64,000 nt of DNA. Origin: Nemophila menziesii (taxonomy: Eukaryota; Streptophyta; Magnoliopsida; Boraginales; Hydrophyllaceae). Within the stretch, counting starts at the first letter, position 1, and each line of letters begins with the position of its first letter. Location: assembly GCA_029959085.1 (NCBI GenBank), contig JARWIR010000002.1, forward strand, positions 63,418,154-63,482,153, given 5' to 3'. Below, piece by piece: positions 54,944-64,000 of this stretch. Position numbers and translations under genes: made by a program. The notes under the pieces were generated by a model that saw only the letters and a list, made by a program, of their open reading frames with translations, ran no database searches and was not told the origin of the DNA.

Positions 54944-55201
54944 CTCCCTCTGTTCCTAAAAGGTTGTCATATTTGCTTTTGCACACAAACTAAGGAATGT
55001 CATTTATTATCCATGTGATTTCTAAAATTCCATCCATTATATGTCTTGATATCTTGAGTATTTATTGGAAACATCTATTATAATATTTAACTAGGGGTAA
55101 AAGTGGTATAAAGAAAAAAAGTGTCTTGATTTTCTAAGGTGAAAACCTTTTAGAAACAATTATTTTTAGTATAAGTAATAAACTTTTGAGAACGGAGGGA
55201 G
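54944..55201. mobile_element. Stowaway-like MITE
   Basis: CTCCCTCTGTTCC at the left and GAACGGAGGGAG at the right form terminal inverted repeats flanked by TA (54942-54943 and 55202-55203). Length 258 bp. Unit 2 has the uninterrupted site near 63768 (CATCCTGAGGTATTATATTT). Confidence 0.9.
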
Positions 55202-55492
55202 TATTACATTTTTATCCTCTATTGCTTCATTTGGTTGGTGTTCCTCGTTCTCCTAAATTACGTTAGTATCATGGTTTTTGCCGAAAAATCTTTAATAAGA
55301 GATTTTGTTTTATCATTAGTTTCCCATATACTCGATAGCATATTTTTAAAGAAGCCTTTCATTTGTGTCTTCCAAATATTCCAAAGAGTACTGAAAATTG
55401 TCGCCCTTACTAATCTCTTATTCCATCCAATCTTCGTGTAGCTTTCGATTACATCAGAGATTGATAGAAATAAAAATTAAATTTTTATTCCA

Positions 55493-56179
55493 TGTCACCC
55501 ATGATGGGAAAGATATGAGCGTACAAGGAAGTTATCTTTGATAACTTCCCACTTAGATGGTGGAGAGAGTGGAGAAAGTGGGAGAGTGATTTATTAACAG
55601 ACAATAAACCAACTCTCCAGTTCTATAAATAGAGTCTCTCTTTCTCACAAAATCACAACAGTCAACAATAAATAATATCTCACAACAAAGAACATGCTCT
55701 CTCCGTCCACTTTTGTTTGTCCACTATTTTAGTGCACAAGGATTAAAAAGAGCGTTTAATATTATCTATCTTTACACAATTGCCTTAATTAATGTACATG
55801 AGGTTATTTAGTCTAATACTCTTTATACTATTTAAAAGGGTAAAACTGGAAAAAGTATAGATAAAGTGTCTTGATATTGAAAAAAGGATAAACAATATTG
55901 GACACCTCTTTTTAGAAAGTTGGACAAATAAAAGTGGACGGAGGGAGTACAGTTCTTTTATCTCCAAATCAAGAATACACAATAAATACTTCTGAGACAT
56001 TTAGGTGGTGAAAACAAAGAGTTTAGTTCTAGTAATTAAACTTACGACCAGATAGCAAAAGAGATTCCTTCATTCCATTTCAATCAGAAAGCAAGAAGAC
56101 TTAATTCTTATATCTTCATTCCAATCCGATGCGTATAAGGTTTGTCTAATAAACCTATTATTTATATTCTACTGTAACA
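55493..56179 (+). mobile_element. 5' LTR of element H
   Basis: It begins TGTCACCCATGATGGG and ends ACTGTAACA, three bases before the primer site ('AT' plus T). It is 687 bp, of which about 250 are the MITE. TATA box TCTATAAATAG near 55623. Confidence 0.7.
55697..55947. mobile_element. Stowaway-like MITE in the H LTR
   Basis: Left CTCTCTCCGTCCACTTTTGT and right, read inverted, CTCCCTCCGTCCACTTTTAT are terminal inverted repeats extending to TTTGTCCA. TA follows at the right; the left flank is changed (TG). Confidence 0.8.
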
Positions 56180-56181
56180 AT

Positions 56182-56193
56182 TGGTATCAGAGC
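56182..56193 (+). other. Primer binding site of element H (initiator tRNA-Met)
   Basis: TGGTATCAGAGC, a perfect plant initiator-Met primer sequence, follows the LTR end. Confidence 0.9.
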
Positions 56194-56759
56194 TCGTTAC
56201 CCAATTTGAATATATGACCATTTTTTTGAGTTATATTATTTGTCGAAAAAAAATTTGAGATTTTTTTTGATTCTGTCGAGAGAAAAAAAAGGGTTTAAGA
56301 TATTTAGAATTGTTTTGTTTTGCTCTGCTTATTTCAATTTGTACGGAAGTAGGAATAAGAAGATTTTCTGCTGCCACATGATTTATTTTTTATTAGGTCA
56401 CCCATATCGTTTTCTTTTGTTCTAGACTAATATAGGTAGGCCCGTGTCGATTTAATTTTTTTCGGAGTTTCTTTTGGACCTTGTATTATTTTTTGTATTA
56501 ACATTTTTTGGACCGGATTTTTGTTTTGGGCCTTGGGCAGTGCTATTTTTCAGACTTATTTTTGTAGTAAAATCGAACGGCGCATGGTTAGGGGTTCAAA
56601 CTCTGACCAAATCTACTTAAGACTAACAACTTAAGCATATATTCTATACAATTGTTGTTACTTATAAAGAATATATGATGAGTTTATATTTAGTTTCGGA
56701 AATGTATTAATTTTAATTCAAAAAGGTGATGATTTATTTGTTCTTAATTTTTCTATATA

Positions 56760-58555
56760 GAGAAAAATGGTGATTACACGATCCCAGGGATTACAAGAAT
56801 CTAGAGTCAACCTGTTGATAACTATAAGACTGACCATAAGAACCTAAAGAATACCAATAAAGCGAAATTGGTCTACACCTCCAAAGAGCCTACGTCGGAT
56901 GGACAAAGGGAGGATTTGAATAACAAAATAATGACACTTCAAAATTATAAGATGAAACCATCACATTCTTTAATACAACACGTGAAGATTGTAAACGATA
57001 TGATACAAGGTGTCATCAAATATGCCTATCACATGAATGAGGATGACAAGGTTGATGTCGTTTTCATGACTTTGCCGAAAGACTTGAGGAAACATCTCCT
57101 CGATTTATGGAGGAATGTGAATCCCAAAAATTATGTGGGTAGGAGATCAAATATATATGGTTGGATAGTATATTCCTTCACTGAAACTCAAATGTGGAAT
57201 CATTTTAAAAGGCCTACAATGTTTTCCAAATGTCCTTGTGAGATGAATTCGCCTACTAAGTATGATCTGATACGTCTCTATATAAAAGAGGGTTTTGAAA
57301 GGTCGATTCCTTTGAAAACGAGATACGAGTGATTGTCATATAGTAGTTGTTTCTTTCTGTTAGGTATTTTATTTGGTAGTTCGTTTCAAATGTTAGTCTT
57401 TGATTTTAATTCGGTTATTTGCTTATCAATCTTGTATTTTCATTATGTATGAATTCAACTTGTTTATTTGATTTAAATGTTTTTGGTTGTTTTTCATACT
57501 ATGTTGCTCTATTAATGTTAGAGTAAGTGGGATTTCTAGTGGAACTTATATTGCAGTTAATGAAATTAATGAATAGTTAAGACGAACAAAATATGGCGAT
57601 TTATAATCGGCAACATAGTAAACTTTATTTATCACTTATTTTGTTATCTTTCTTGTTCATTATATTTGAATTAATAGCATTAGGTAGTGAAATAATTGTA
57701 TGTATGCTAATAAAATTATCTTACTTTATAAGAAAATGACATCAGAAACCCTCATTAATGATCTCAAATGAGACATAATGAATGGTAAGAACTATACTTT
57801 TGGTAAACTCAAAAAACGTTATGTTATAGAGGAACAATATATACTTGAGGTTATTAACAATGTCATGGCTCAGCCTGAGGAAGGCAACACAACTCAAAAC
57901 AAAAGGGACATGGAGGCTTATGAGAAGTGGAAAAAGTGATATTCTAGTACAAGAGGCATCTTTATAAGCTCCATGGATGACAATCTTTTCTATGAGTGTC
58001 AATAATACCCCACTGCTCACGAGATGTGGAACGATTTTAATGAAAAGTACAAGGGTACAACTACGACTAAGTTGAGTCAATTGATTATTAAGTTTGACAC
58101 TTACAAGAGAAAGCCTGATTAAACCAAGCATCTTTGGGAGATGTCTAATATGATTAGGGAACTTAGACTGCAGGTCATAACATTACTGATGAACATTAGG
58201 TTCAAGCTGTGATCCGATCTCTTTCAAAGAAGTGGGAGTATTTGAAGAAAAACTTGACTTAAATTGACCATATCATAACTTTTGATGATGTTGCTTGTCA
58301 TGTGACGTTGGAAGATGAACGTCTTGATGCAATTAAGTTTCTGGGTTAGACTTATATATTGCTGAGTCAAGTTCCTACTAAGGTTCTGGCATTAAGTGCA
58401 AGAACAATGGGAATATAAACGAAAATGAGCATGCTTCCAAGAAGAACAATAATGGTGGTAACGATAAAAGAAAACGTTTTTTTAAGAAAGACGAGAGTAA
58501 AGTAATATGCTATAATTGTGACAAGATGGGTCACTTCGCTCGCGAGTGCAGATAA
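56760..58555 (+). pseudogene. gag of element H, decayed
   Basis: An open piece at 56868-57332 (154 residues; SLIQHVKIVNDMI, DKVDVVFMTLPKDL) looks like part of a copia gag. A second gag-like stretch at 57770-58350 has several stops. The zinc knuckle CYNCDKMGHFAREC is at about 58509-58550. The two gag-like stretches may be one gag interrupted by other sequence at 57340-57720. Confidence 0.6.
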
Positions 58556-58599
58556 AGACAGAAATATCATTTACTTCTTGTAACTTTACTTATGTTACC

Positions 58600-58894
58600 A
58601 GTATTGTATTTCTAGTTGATTCTAATCCTTTGTGGACTGTGGATTCAGAAGCGACAAACCATGTAGCCTAAGACTGAGAGGCATATGTAGAGTACCATCT
58701 AATTCCAGAGGAAACGCGATGGATATATGTTATGAGACAACAACAAGGTTGAAGTCAACAAAGTTGGTACTTGAAAGTTGAACTTGCGAGGTGGTCAAAC
58801 CTTATAACTGCATAATGCACTTTACGCACCTAAAATTCGAAAGAATTTGGTCTTGGTCACTGTTCTTCTAGGATTATGTTTTAATATGGGTTTA
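58600..58894 (+). pseudogene. Protease region of element H, decayed
   Basis: LWTVDSEATNHVA near 58630-58668 corresponds to the copia protease active site, with the glycine of DSGA changed to glutamate (DSEA), so it is inactive. A stop follows. The solo LTR begins at 58895. Confidence 0.6.
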
Positions 58895-60482
58895 TGGTGG
58901 TCCTTTGTGTGTTCTAAAATAAAATGCAAAATAAGGATAAGAGAACCACAACTGCAAGTGTACAGTCATCCTAAGTAATATATGTGATAAAACAGAGATT
59001 CGCTCTCTGGGACGGATTGGTTGACTCTAATACTTATCGAATAGTGATTAATTGCATGTGAAAGCAAGTAAATGATTTTAAGATTTTTTTTTTGTTTTCT
59101 ATAACTAAGACAATAAATTAAAGGACTAAATTAATGCAAATATTAAACTAGACGCGAGAAAATAAAGTAGTTAACGCAAGGTATGAAAGGCAGTACTTGA
59201 GAGACGCAATGATTTCACCTAACTCTATTCATTCCATGTTTTGTTTAAGAGACAAATCGGTAAATAGTAATGGTCGAGATTCAGAATTCTCCTTACCCCC
59301 GTCATGGTGGACTAAGGAGCGATTCTTAGGTGCTACAAACCTCGTCAGGGTGATTATAGTCCACCTTCGAATGATTAAGTTCTTATTACCCAATATGCCA
59401 TAGGATTAATTAAGCTCGTCAAACTCATTAATTTCTATCCTACATTTATTAATTGGTTCCATACCTAGACCCCCGTCAAGGTGATCCATTCGCCACTAAA
59501 TGGAATAGCCTAAGTATTAAGTCCTATTGTTGAGTCGCGAGTTCAATAATAGTAAATGAATGCAAATTAAGGAAAAAAATACTAAATACCCAATTTGATT
59601 TCAATTATTATAATCCCAAATTCAAACACGTGAAATGAAATAGAATTGAGATTAACCCATTATGCGTTCTCAAGCACTTATTAAATTTAGCTCATACTAA
59701 TACGAAAAACTAAGAAATTAAAATAAAAGGAATTCATAATTGTTTTACAGAATAAAATAGAAGAACCTAATTACGGAGTTGAATTGGCTGAGAATTGGAG
59801 ATGTTGAGTTTCTTCAGCTCTTGGCTTCTTCTCTTCCTTGCTCTAGCTTCTTCTCTGGTGTTCTGACTTCTAAGCGTATGAATTGTATATGAATTGTCTA
59901 TGAATTGTATGAGTCTAAAGCCTATTTATAATGTAAAATTCGGACTAGGGCTTTTGTAAAGGATTAAATGAAAATTAGAAAAGCCCAAGTCCATAACTTA
60001 AGCCCAAATCCCGTAACTGTTGTACAACCTCCACTAAATCAGCTGTAACTTTCTCGTTTTAACTCGGAATGACTCCGTTCCAGCTGCTAAATTTCCGTAA
60101 CTCAATAGGGAACAAATTATCTTCACAAGTCAGAGGCTGAATCCACTCTTAGCTAGCTCGAAATCAGCAATCATTGTCAACTTTCCAGATTTGTAGCTTG
60201 AATTTGTCAATTCTTTCAGGATATTTCTTCTTGCTTTGTCTTCATTACACGATATTTGACTTTATTCTTGGATTCCTCTCCTAGCTAGTATTCAAAACCT
60301 ACAAACTTTTCACTAAAAAGAGCAATATTACGCACAAAATTTAATAAATGAAAAATACTAGAATTAAAAGAGGAAAATCGATTTATTGCATATTAACACC
60401 AAAAGTCTATCTAAATAGTCTAATAAACACAAAAAATGATGTCTCCCAAGGACATAATATTAAAACATTTAGGGAGACATCA
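58895..60482 (-). mobile_element. Solo LTR inside element H
   Basis: On the minus strand it begins TGATGTCTCCC and ends GGACCACCA, 1588 bp. Flanks GTTTA (58890-58894) and GTTTT (60483-60487) are a near-perfect 5-bp duplication. H resumes on the far side. The general layout is that of the Athila-like LTRs elsewhere in the window, but the sequence is a different family. Confidence 0.75.
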
Positions 60483-60836
60483 GTTTTCATAACAATCAAG
60501 CAGATATCTATTATGATGCTAAATATTATGGTTCTACTATTATTTCTCATGTTTTAATTGTACTAGATGATGATAACTCGTTTAATAGTTATTATGTAAG
60601 TAATTGTTTTTCTACTAATACTTTTTCTACTAAAATTAGCGTAGAAGAAAGTTTATGGAATGTTAGACTAGGTCATATTGGATAAGACCATATGAATTTG
60701 TTGGTTAAGGTGAATTTTTTGGGTTCATTGACTAAAGTCAACTTGTTAACTTGTAAAAAATTTCTAGCAGATAAAACAAAACGGAAACCATTTTGAAAAG
60801 GTTAAACGAGTCGAATACTCATTGTAAGTAATTCAT
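60483..60836 (+). pseudogene. Pre-integrase segment of element H
   Basis: LWNVRLGHIG near 60655-60685 and GSLTKVNLLTCKK near 60724-60762 are the zinc-binding pre-integrase region of a copia pol. Stops are present. The sequence ends where the duplicated intron begins. Confidence 0.6.
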
Positions 60837-61658
60837 TTAAATTTTTATATGTAATTTTTCAGGTAGGTTTAATCATAAGACTTCGTACTTAATAATACGA
60901 AGTTGCTCCCAACTACTGCACAACCCTTCCTCTCTAGGATTGCTTATTTACTTACATGTTCAATTTGCTTTGTTATAAAGTGGGTTCTTCCACCTATACT
61001 ATTACTTTTATTGATAATTCTTGGTTCTACGAGCTAAAGATAGTTGATAAGTTTGAGCTGAAGCATTAGGACCAATTTATGAACCATATAAGGATGATAT
61101 AAATACAGACTTTATATTTAGTCGAAATTGAGTTTATTTTACACTGATTTGTTGGAGGAACCTCTTTTCTCAATACCTAACATTTCATAAAGAGGGCAGA
61201 TTCACATTTTTTGTGATCCTCCTGTTTCACCTTGCACTTAGTAATATTTCTGGATCTGAACATAATGTTGGGTTTGAAGCCTCTATTGGGACCCATTTAG
61301 ATCTTTCATTGTCACGCTCGCTCACAAAGATTAGATAAATTTATGTCATCAGGAGTAACCAAAGCCGACTTTATGAATGAATAAAATTAAGGCCTCTTGG
61401 AACTCATATTCCATCAATGTGGTATAATTGTATTCTGTAACAATGAGTACAAATATTAAAGGGTGTATGTCTATTTAATGTTATTGCATTTAATATTTGG
61501 GGAGTAGTAATATTTGCAGTTTGTTTTGGAGTTAAGTAAGTTAATTACTGCAACGCCTAAATTTTGTGAGATGAAATTTTGTATTTATTGTTATTTAGAG
61601 TTGTTAGGTTGCGAAGAGAAACTAGAAATTTCTGTTTAGGTGATGTGATTTTATAAAT

Positions 61659-61740
61659 GAGATCGATAGTTGGTCTAGTGGTAGACTACTCCACAGAGAT
61701 TAAGAGGTCCTGAGATGAGATCAAATCCTGTGATGTCAGT
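61659..61740 (+). mobile_element. SINE remnant in unit 2 intron
   Basis: GAGATCGATAGTTGGTCTAGTGG and the following TCCTGAG...GATCAAATCC resemble boxes A and B of the SINE at 46866. It lies at another site in the intron, and unit 1 lacks it there (near 46700). The poly(A) tail is not clear. Confidence 0.6.
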
Positions 61741-61875
61741 ATTTATTTTGAGACCCAAAAACTCACATAATTAAATTTTTATTTAATACATAAAATGTTG
61801 CCCAATGTATTTGTGTTTATTTTTAGTGTACATACACCCTCAATGTATCTAACCAGTATTTTTACATTTAACCAG

Positions 61876-62770
61876 CAAGGGAACCCAAGTTTCGATATTG
61901 TGATGCAATTCAGACAAGTAAGGTAATCAAACAAAGCGGAAGAGTATTAAGAGTACGTTCTAGTGCATTACCAGAAACAGCGATCTCTATTGGAGTTGCA
62001 GCCTTAATTGTAGGTGTTGCAACTAATCTTCTTATAAAACGAACAAAATCATCTGAATCAACTAAGGAGGTTATAATCATCAACTTACATAGTCTTTAAG
62101 ACTCTTCTTCTAATACTATCTTTATTAATGTAAAATTCTTTCCATAGGTCCTGTTCAAAACCTGTGAAGATTGTGATGGATCAGGGATTTGTCCAGACTG
62201 TAAAGGTGAAGGTTTTGTGCTCAAGAAAATTTCTGAACAAAGTGCTGAGAAAGCTAGACAAAATTCAAAAATGGCCGCTACTAGATACACAGCTGGGTGA
62301 GTACAATTTCCCATCTCTTTCTCGATGTATATAAATTAGATGAACTCATAATACATGGCTAAAATTCTCAACAGGCTTCCGAAAAAGTGGAACTACTGTA
62401 CAAGATGCTCTTCTGCTCGATCATATACTTCATGTGGTGGCAGTGCACTACAAGAAATAGTATCTTTAGCGGCAAAAAATTTAACACTAAAAATCTTAAT
62501 TTTGCGGCTAATAATCGTTATTTGTCGTCTCTATAAGTTCGTCGCTAAAGATACCTTTAGTAGCAAATTATTTGTTTTTGACTCTATTAACTTTATCTTT
62601 AGCGGCAAATATTACCGCTAAAAATATAATTAGAGGCCAATTTGGTTTTTAAAAATATCATTAGAGGCCATTTTAGTTGTTGTCGCAACAGATTCCCTGC
62701 TAATGCTACTATTTCTTTTAGTGGTGGAAAGCTAAGCTACTGGGAGTCTTATTATTTTTGGAATGAGATG
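61876..62770 (+). pseudogene. Duplicated DnaJ-like gene without exon 1
   Basis: Exon 2 (61876-62069), exon 3 (62148-62296) and exon 4 (from 62375) have the same lengths and splice sites as the intact gene, and exons 2 and 3 have no stop. Exon 1 is missing because the duplication began inside intron 1. In exon 4 the cysteine of the CTSCGG motif's partner is lost (SARSYTSC for SARSCTSC). A CACTA MITE (62446-62723) interrupts the exon, and the original stop has changed to TGG. Reading through the MITE gives an alternative end at about 62619. No function is expected unless a new promoter and start are used. Confidence 0.85.
62446..62723. mobile_element. CACTA-type MITE in exon 4 of the pseudogene
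   Basis: The left end CACTACAAGAAATAGTA and the right end, read inverted as CACTAAAAGAAATAGTA, form terminal inverted repeats. The 3-bp duplication GTG flanks it (62443-62445 and 62724-62726). 278 bp. Subterminal words TTTAGCGGCAAA recur near 62465 and 62598. The intact gene has the empty site GGCAGTGGAAAG. Confidence 0.93.
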
Positions 62771-63215
62771 CCTTACGTGTAGATATATAGTTTTTGAGAC
62801 CTTTAACCTCTATCTGTAATTTTATTTCGTCACTACATTTTCTCATTTTGGCTGTTGTTGCTTGAAAAACTCAGTAAGACCTTCCACTTCTAAATGATAC
62901 ACAGAAAGATCTTCCTAGCTTTGGAAGTTGTAGATTGGTTAGTTAAGTCCGTATAGATTAAACAGCTCCCCTTTTTCTTGCCTATATCAGGCGCACACCG
63001 AATGGCATGATTGAACTTCTTTTTTTTTTTTCGAACAATTGAACTAGTAATACTGGATTATACCGTTCTTTAAATACTTCTTTTTTGTCAAAATAAAGTT
63101 ATCAAATTACAAATCATCCAGAGATATTCCTATAAATGAGAGTAAGAAACTCAAAGGATTCGATCATGGATTCTTTTGTCCAATCAGATATATTGATATG
63201 TTGTCTTAGAGTTAC

Positions 63216-63360
63216 GATATATACCATCCAAAATCATACCACCCAATGACATGCCGTGAATTGATTGACTATAAATTGTTAATCTATTTATTTTCTTGAT
63301 CTAATTAATTAACGATTTATTACCAAGCAATTCACGCCACGTCATTAGGTGGTATATATC
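63216..63360. mobile_element. Small MITE in unit 2
   Basis: GATATATACCA at the left and its inverse at the right are followed by CCACCCAATGACATGCCGTG and a matching inverted CCTAATGACGTGGCGTG. The left arm has 15 extra bases. Unit 1 lacks it. The target duplication is unclear. Confidence 0.7.
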
Positions 63361-64000
63361 ACTACTCTTCTGTCTACCACATTTTGCAAAGATATCAACC
63401 ACCGTGTTAAGTTTCTCTTCACAGGTAAGACTTTCTATATAGAAAATTTATCTCCAAATTTATCCATTGATCTACAAACTTCAACAATTATATGCTGGAT
63501 TCTCCAATTAATTCCTTTTTTATTGTTGATGTCTTGAATAATTTTTTAAGATTATTAGAGTAGAACGAGTAATTTTGAAGATTATAATCTGCTGCAGATC
63601 TCATGCCCCAGATTTCACCCTCCGCTGCGCTATTCACTTTACATCTTTTGGTTATCTTGTGTTTAATTTCCTCATTAGTATTAGCGGCAATTGAAACTGC
63701 ATTCATCGGTTCTCATTTCTTAGTGAAAGAGGTATCATTCAGCCAAATGATTTTAGTGTCATCCTGAGGTATTATATTTTTATCCTCCATAGCTTCATGT
63801 GGCCGGTGTTCCTCGTTCTCCTTAATTACGTTTGATTCCTGGTTTTCTCCGAAAAATATTTAATAAGAGATTTTGTTTTATCAGTAATTTCTCATATACT
63901 CCATTATTTATTATCAAACAAGCCTTTCGTTCGTGCCTTCCAAATATTCCAAAGAGTAAAAAAAATTGCTGTTAGTAATCTCTTATTCCATCCATTTTTC
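63361..64000 (+). other. Unit 2 flank, no gene seen
   Basis: Similar to 54551-55440 without the Stowaway MITE. No supported ORF; the small open frames are not conserved between the units. Confidence 0.6.

Larger units (their letters stand above)
46011..55440 (+). repeat. Segmental duplication, unit 1 (contains the intact gene)
   Basis: From intron 1 of the gene (about 46011) to at least 55440 the sequence is collinear with 60836 to the window end, apart from inserted element G and MITEs. Identity looks high in exons and moderate in introns. The right edge cannot be placed because unit 2 runs out of the window. Confidence 0.85.
55493..60836 (+). mobile_element. Element H: decayed copia element, truncated in pol
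   Basis: 5' LTR, initiator-Met primer site, gag with zinc knuckle, a decayed protease, then (beyond a solo LTR) a pre-integrase segment. It stops at about 60836, where unit 2 of the duplication begins. There is no 3' LTR. Stops and frameshifts occur throughout. The LTR carries a MITE. Confidence 0.75.
60836..64000 (+). repeat. Segmental duplication, unit 2
   Basis: Collinear with unit 1 from the middle of intron 1. It lacks exon 1 and the promoter. Local differences: a different SINE in the intron, a CACTA MITE in exon 4, a MITE at 63216, and no element G. It continues past the window. Confidence 0.88.

Noticed and set aside
57742..58131. 129-residue minus-strand ORF
   Set aside because: Antisense to a decayed copia gag; no recognisable domain.
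62355..62621. 88-residue open frame as a separate gene
   Set aside because: It starts in the intron before exon 4 of the pseudogene and ends inside the CACTA MITE.

Overview
The window is repeat-dominated nuclear DNA of a flowering plant. Evidence: gypsy- and copia-type LTR retrotransposons with plant-type primer sites, a LINE with an RNase H domain, tRNA-derived SINEs, Stowaway- and CACTA-type MITEs, and one intron-containing gene for a plastid-type DnaJ-like zinc-finger protein. A eudicot is likely; the species cannot be named from sequence alone. Only one host gene looks intact.

Layout of 1-41698. This is a stack of related Athila-like gypsy elements, lettered here A, B, C, D and F. A (+) occupies 1-6382, with its 5' end outside the window. 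B (-) occupies 6383-26463. A copia-like element E (-, 12772-24525, target duplication CTCAC) sits inside B. D (-, 16000-21605, target duplication CTTGC) sits inside E. C (-) occupies 24917 to about 31804 and shares an LTR with B. F (+, 31805-41698, 1528-bp LTRs, target duplication CTCAT) is the youngest and most complete copy.

The gypsy family is unusual. Its first ORF is gag plus protease joined directly to what looks like the C-terminal tail of an integrase; reverse transcriptase, RNase H and the integrase core are absent. A GC-rich spacer and a CT-rich leader follow, then a second ORF (ORF2) that resembles the 'putative plant transposon protein' family (Transposase_32-like). A conserved noncoding stretch of about 1.5 kb precedes the 3' LTR. 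E belongs to another superfamily (copia/SIRE-like gag, initiator-Met primer site) but has the same plan: gag, no pol, GC-rich repeats, CT-rich leader, similar ORF2. These look like non-autonomous, gag-carrying elements that must borrow pol in trans.

Layout of 41699-64000. 41699-43350 is LTR-like sequence with degenerate tandem repeats. A 5'-truncated LINE (44140-45012, 12-bp target duplication) follows, then a small MITE. The host gene lies at 45935-47672 in four exons. Its locus is duplicated: a copy without exon 1 starts near 60836, and a CACTA MITE interrupts its exon 4. Between the copies lie a nearly complete copia element G (48124-54550, target duplication GATAT, one in-frame stop between gag and pol), two Stowaway-like MITEs, a decayed copia element H (from 55493) and a solo LTR inside H (58895-60482). 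Comparing the two gene copies reveals empty sites for G, for a SINE and for a Stowaway MITE.
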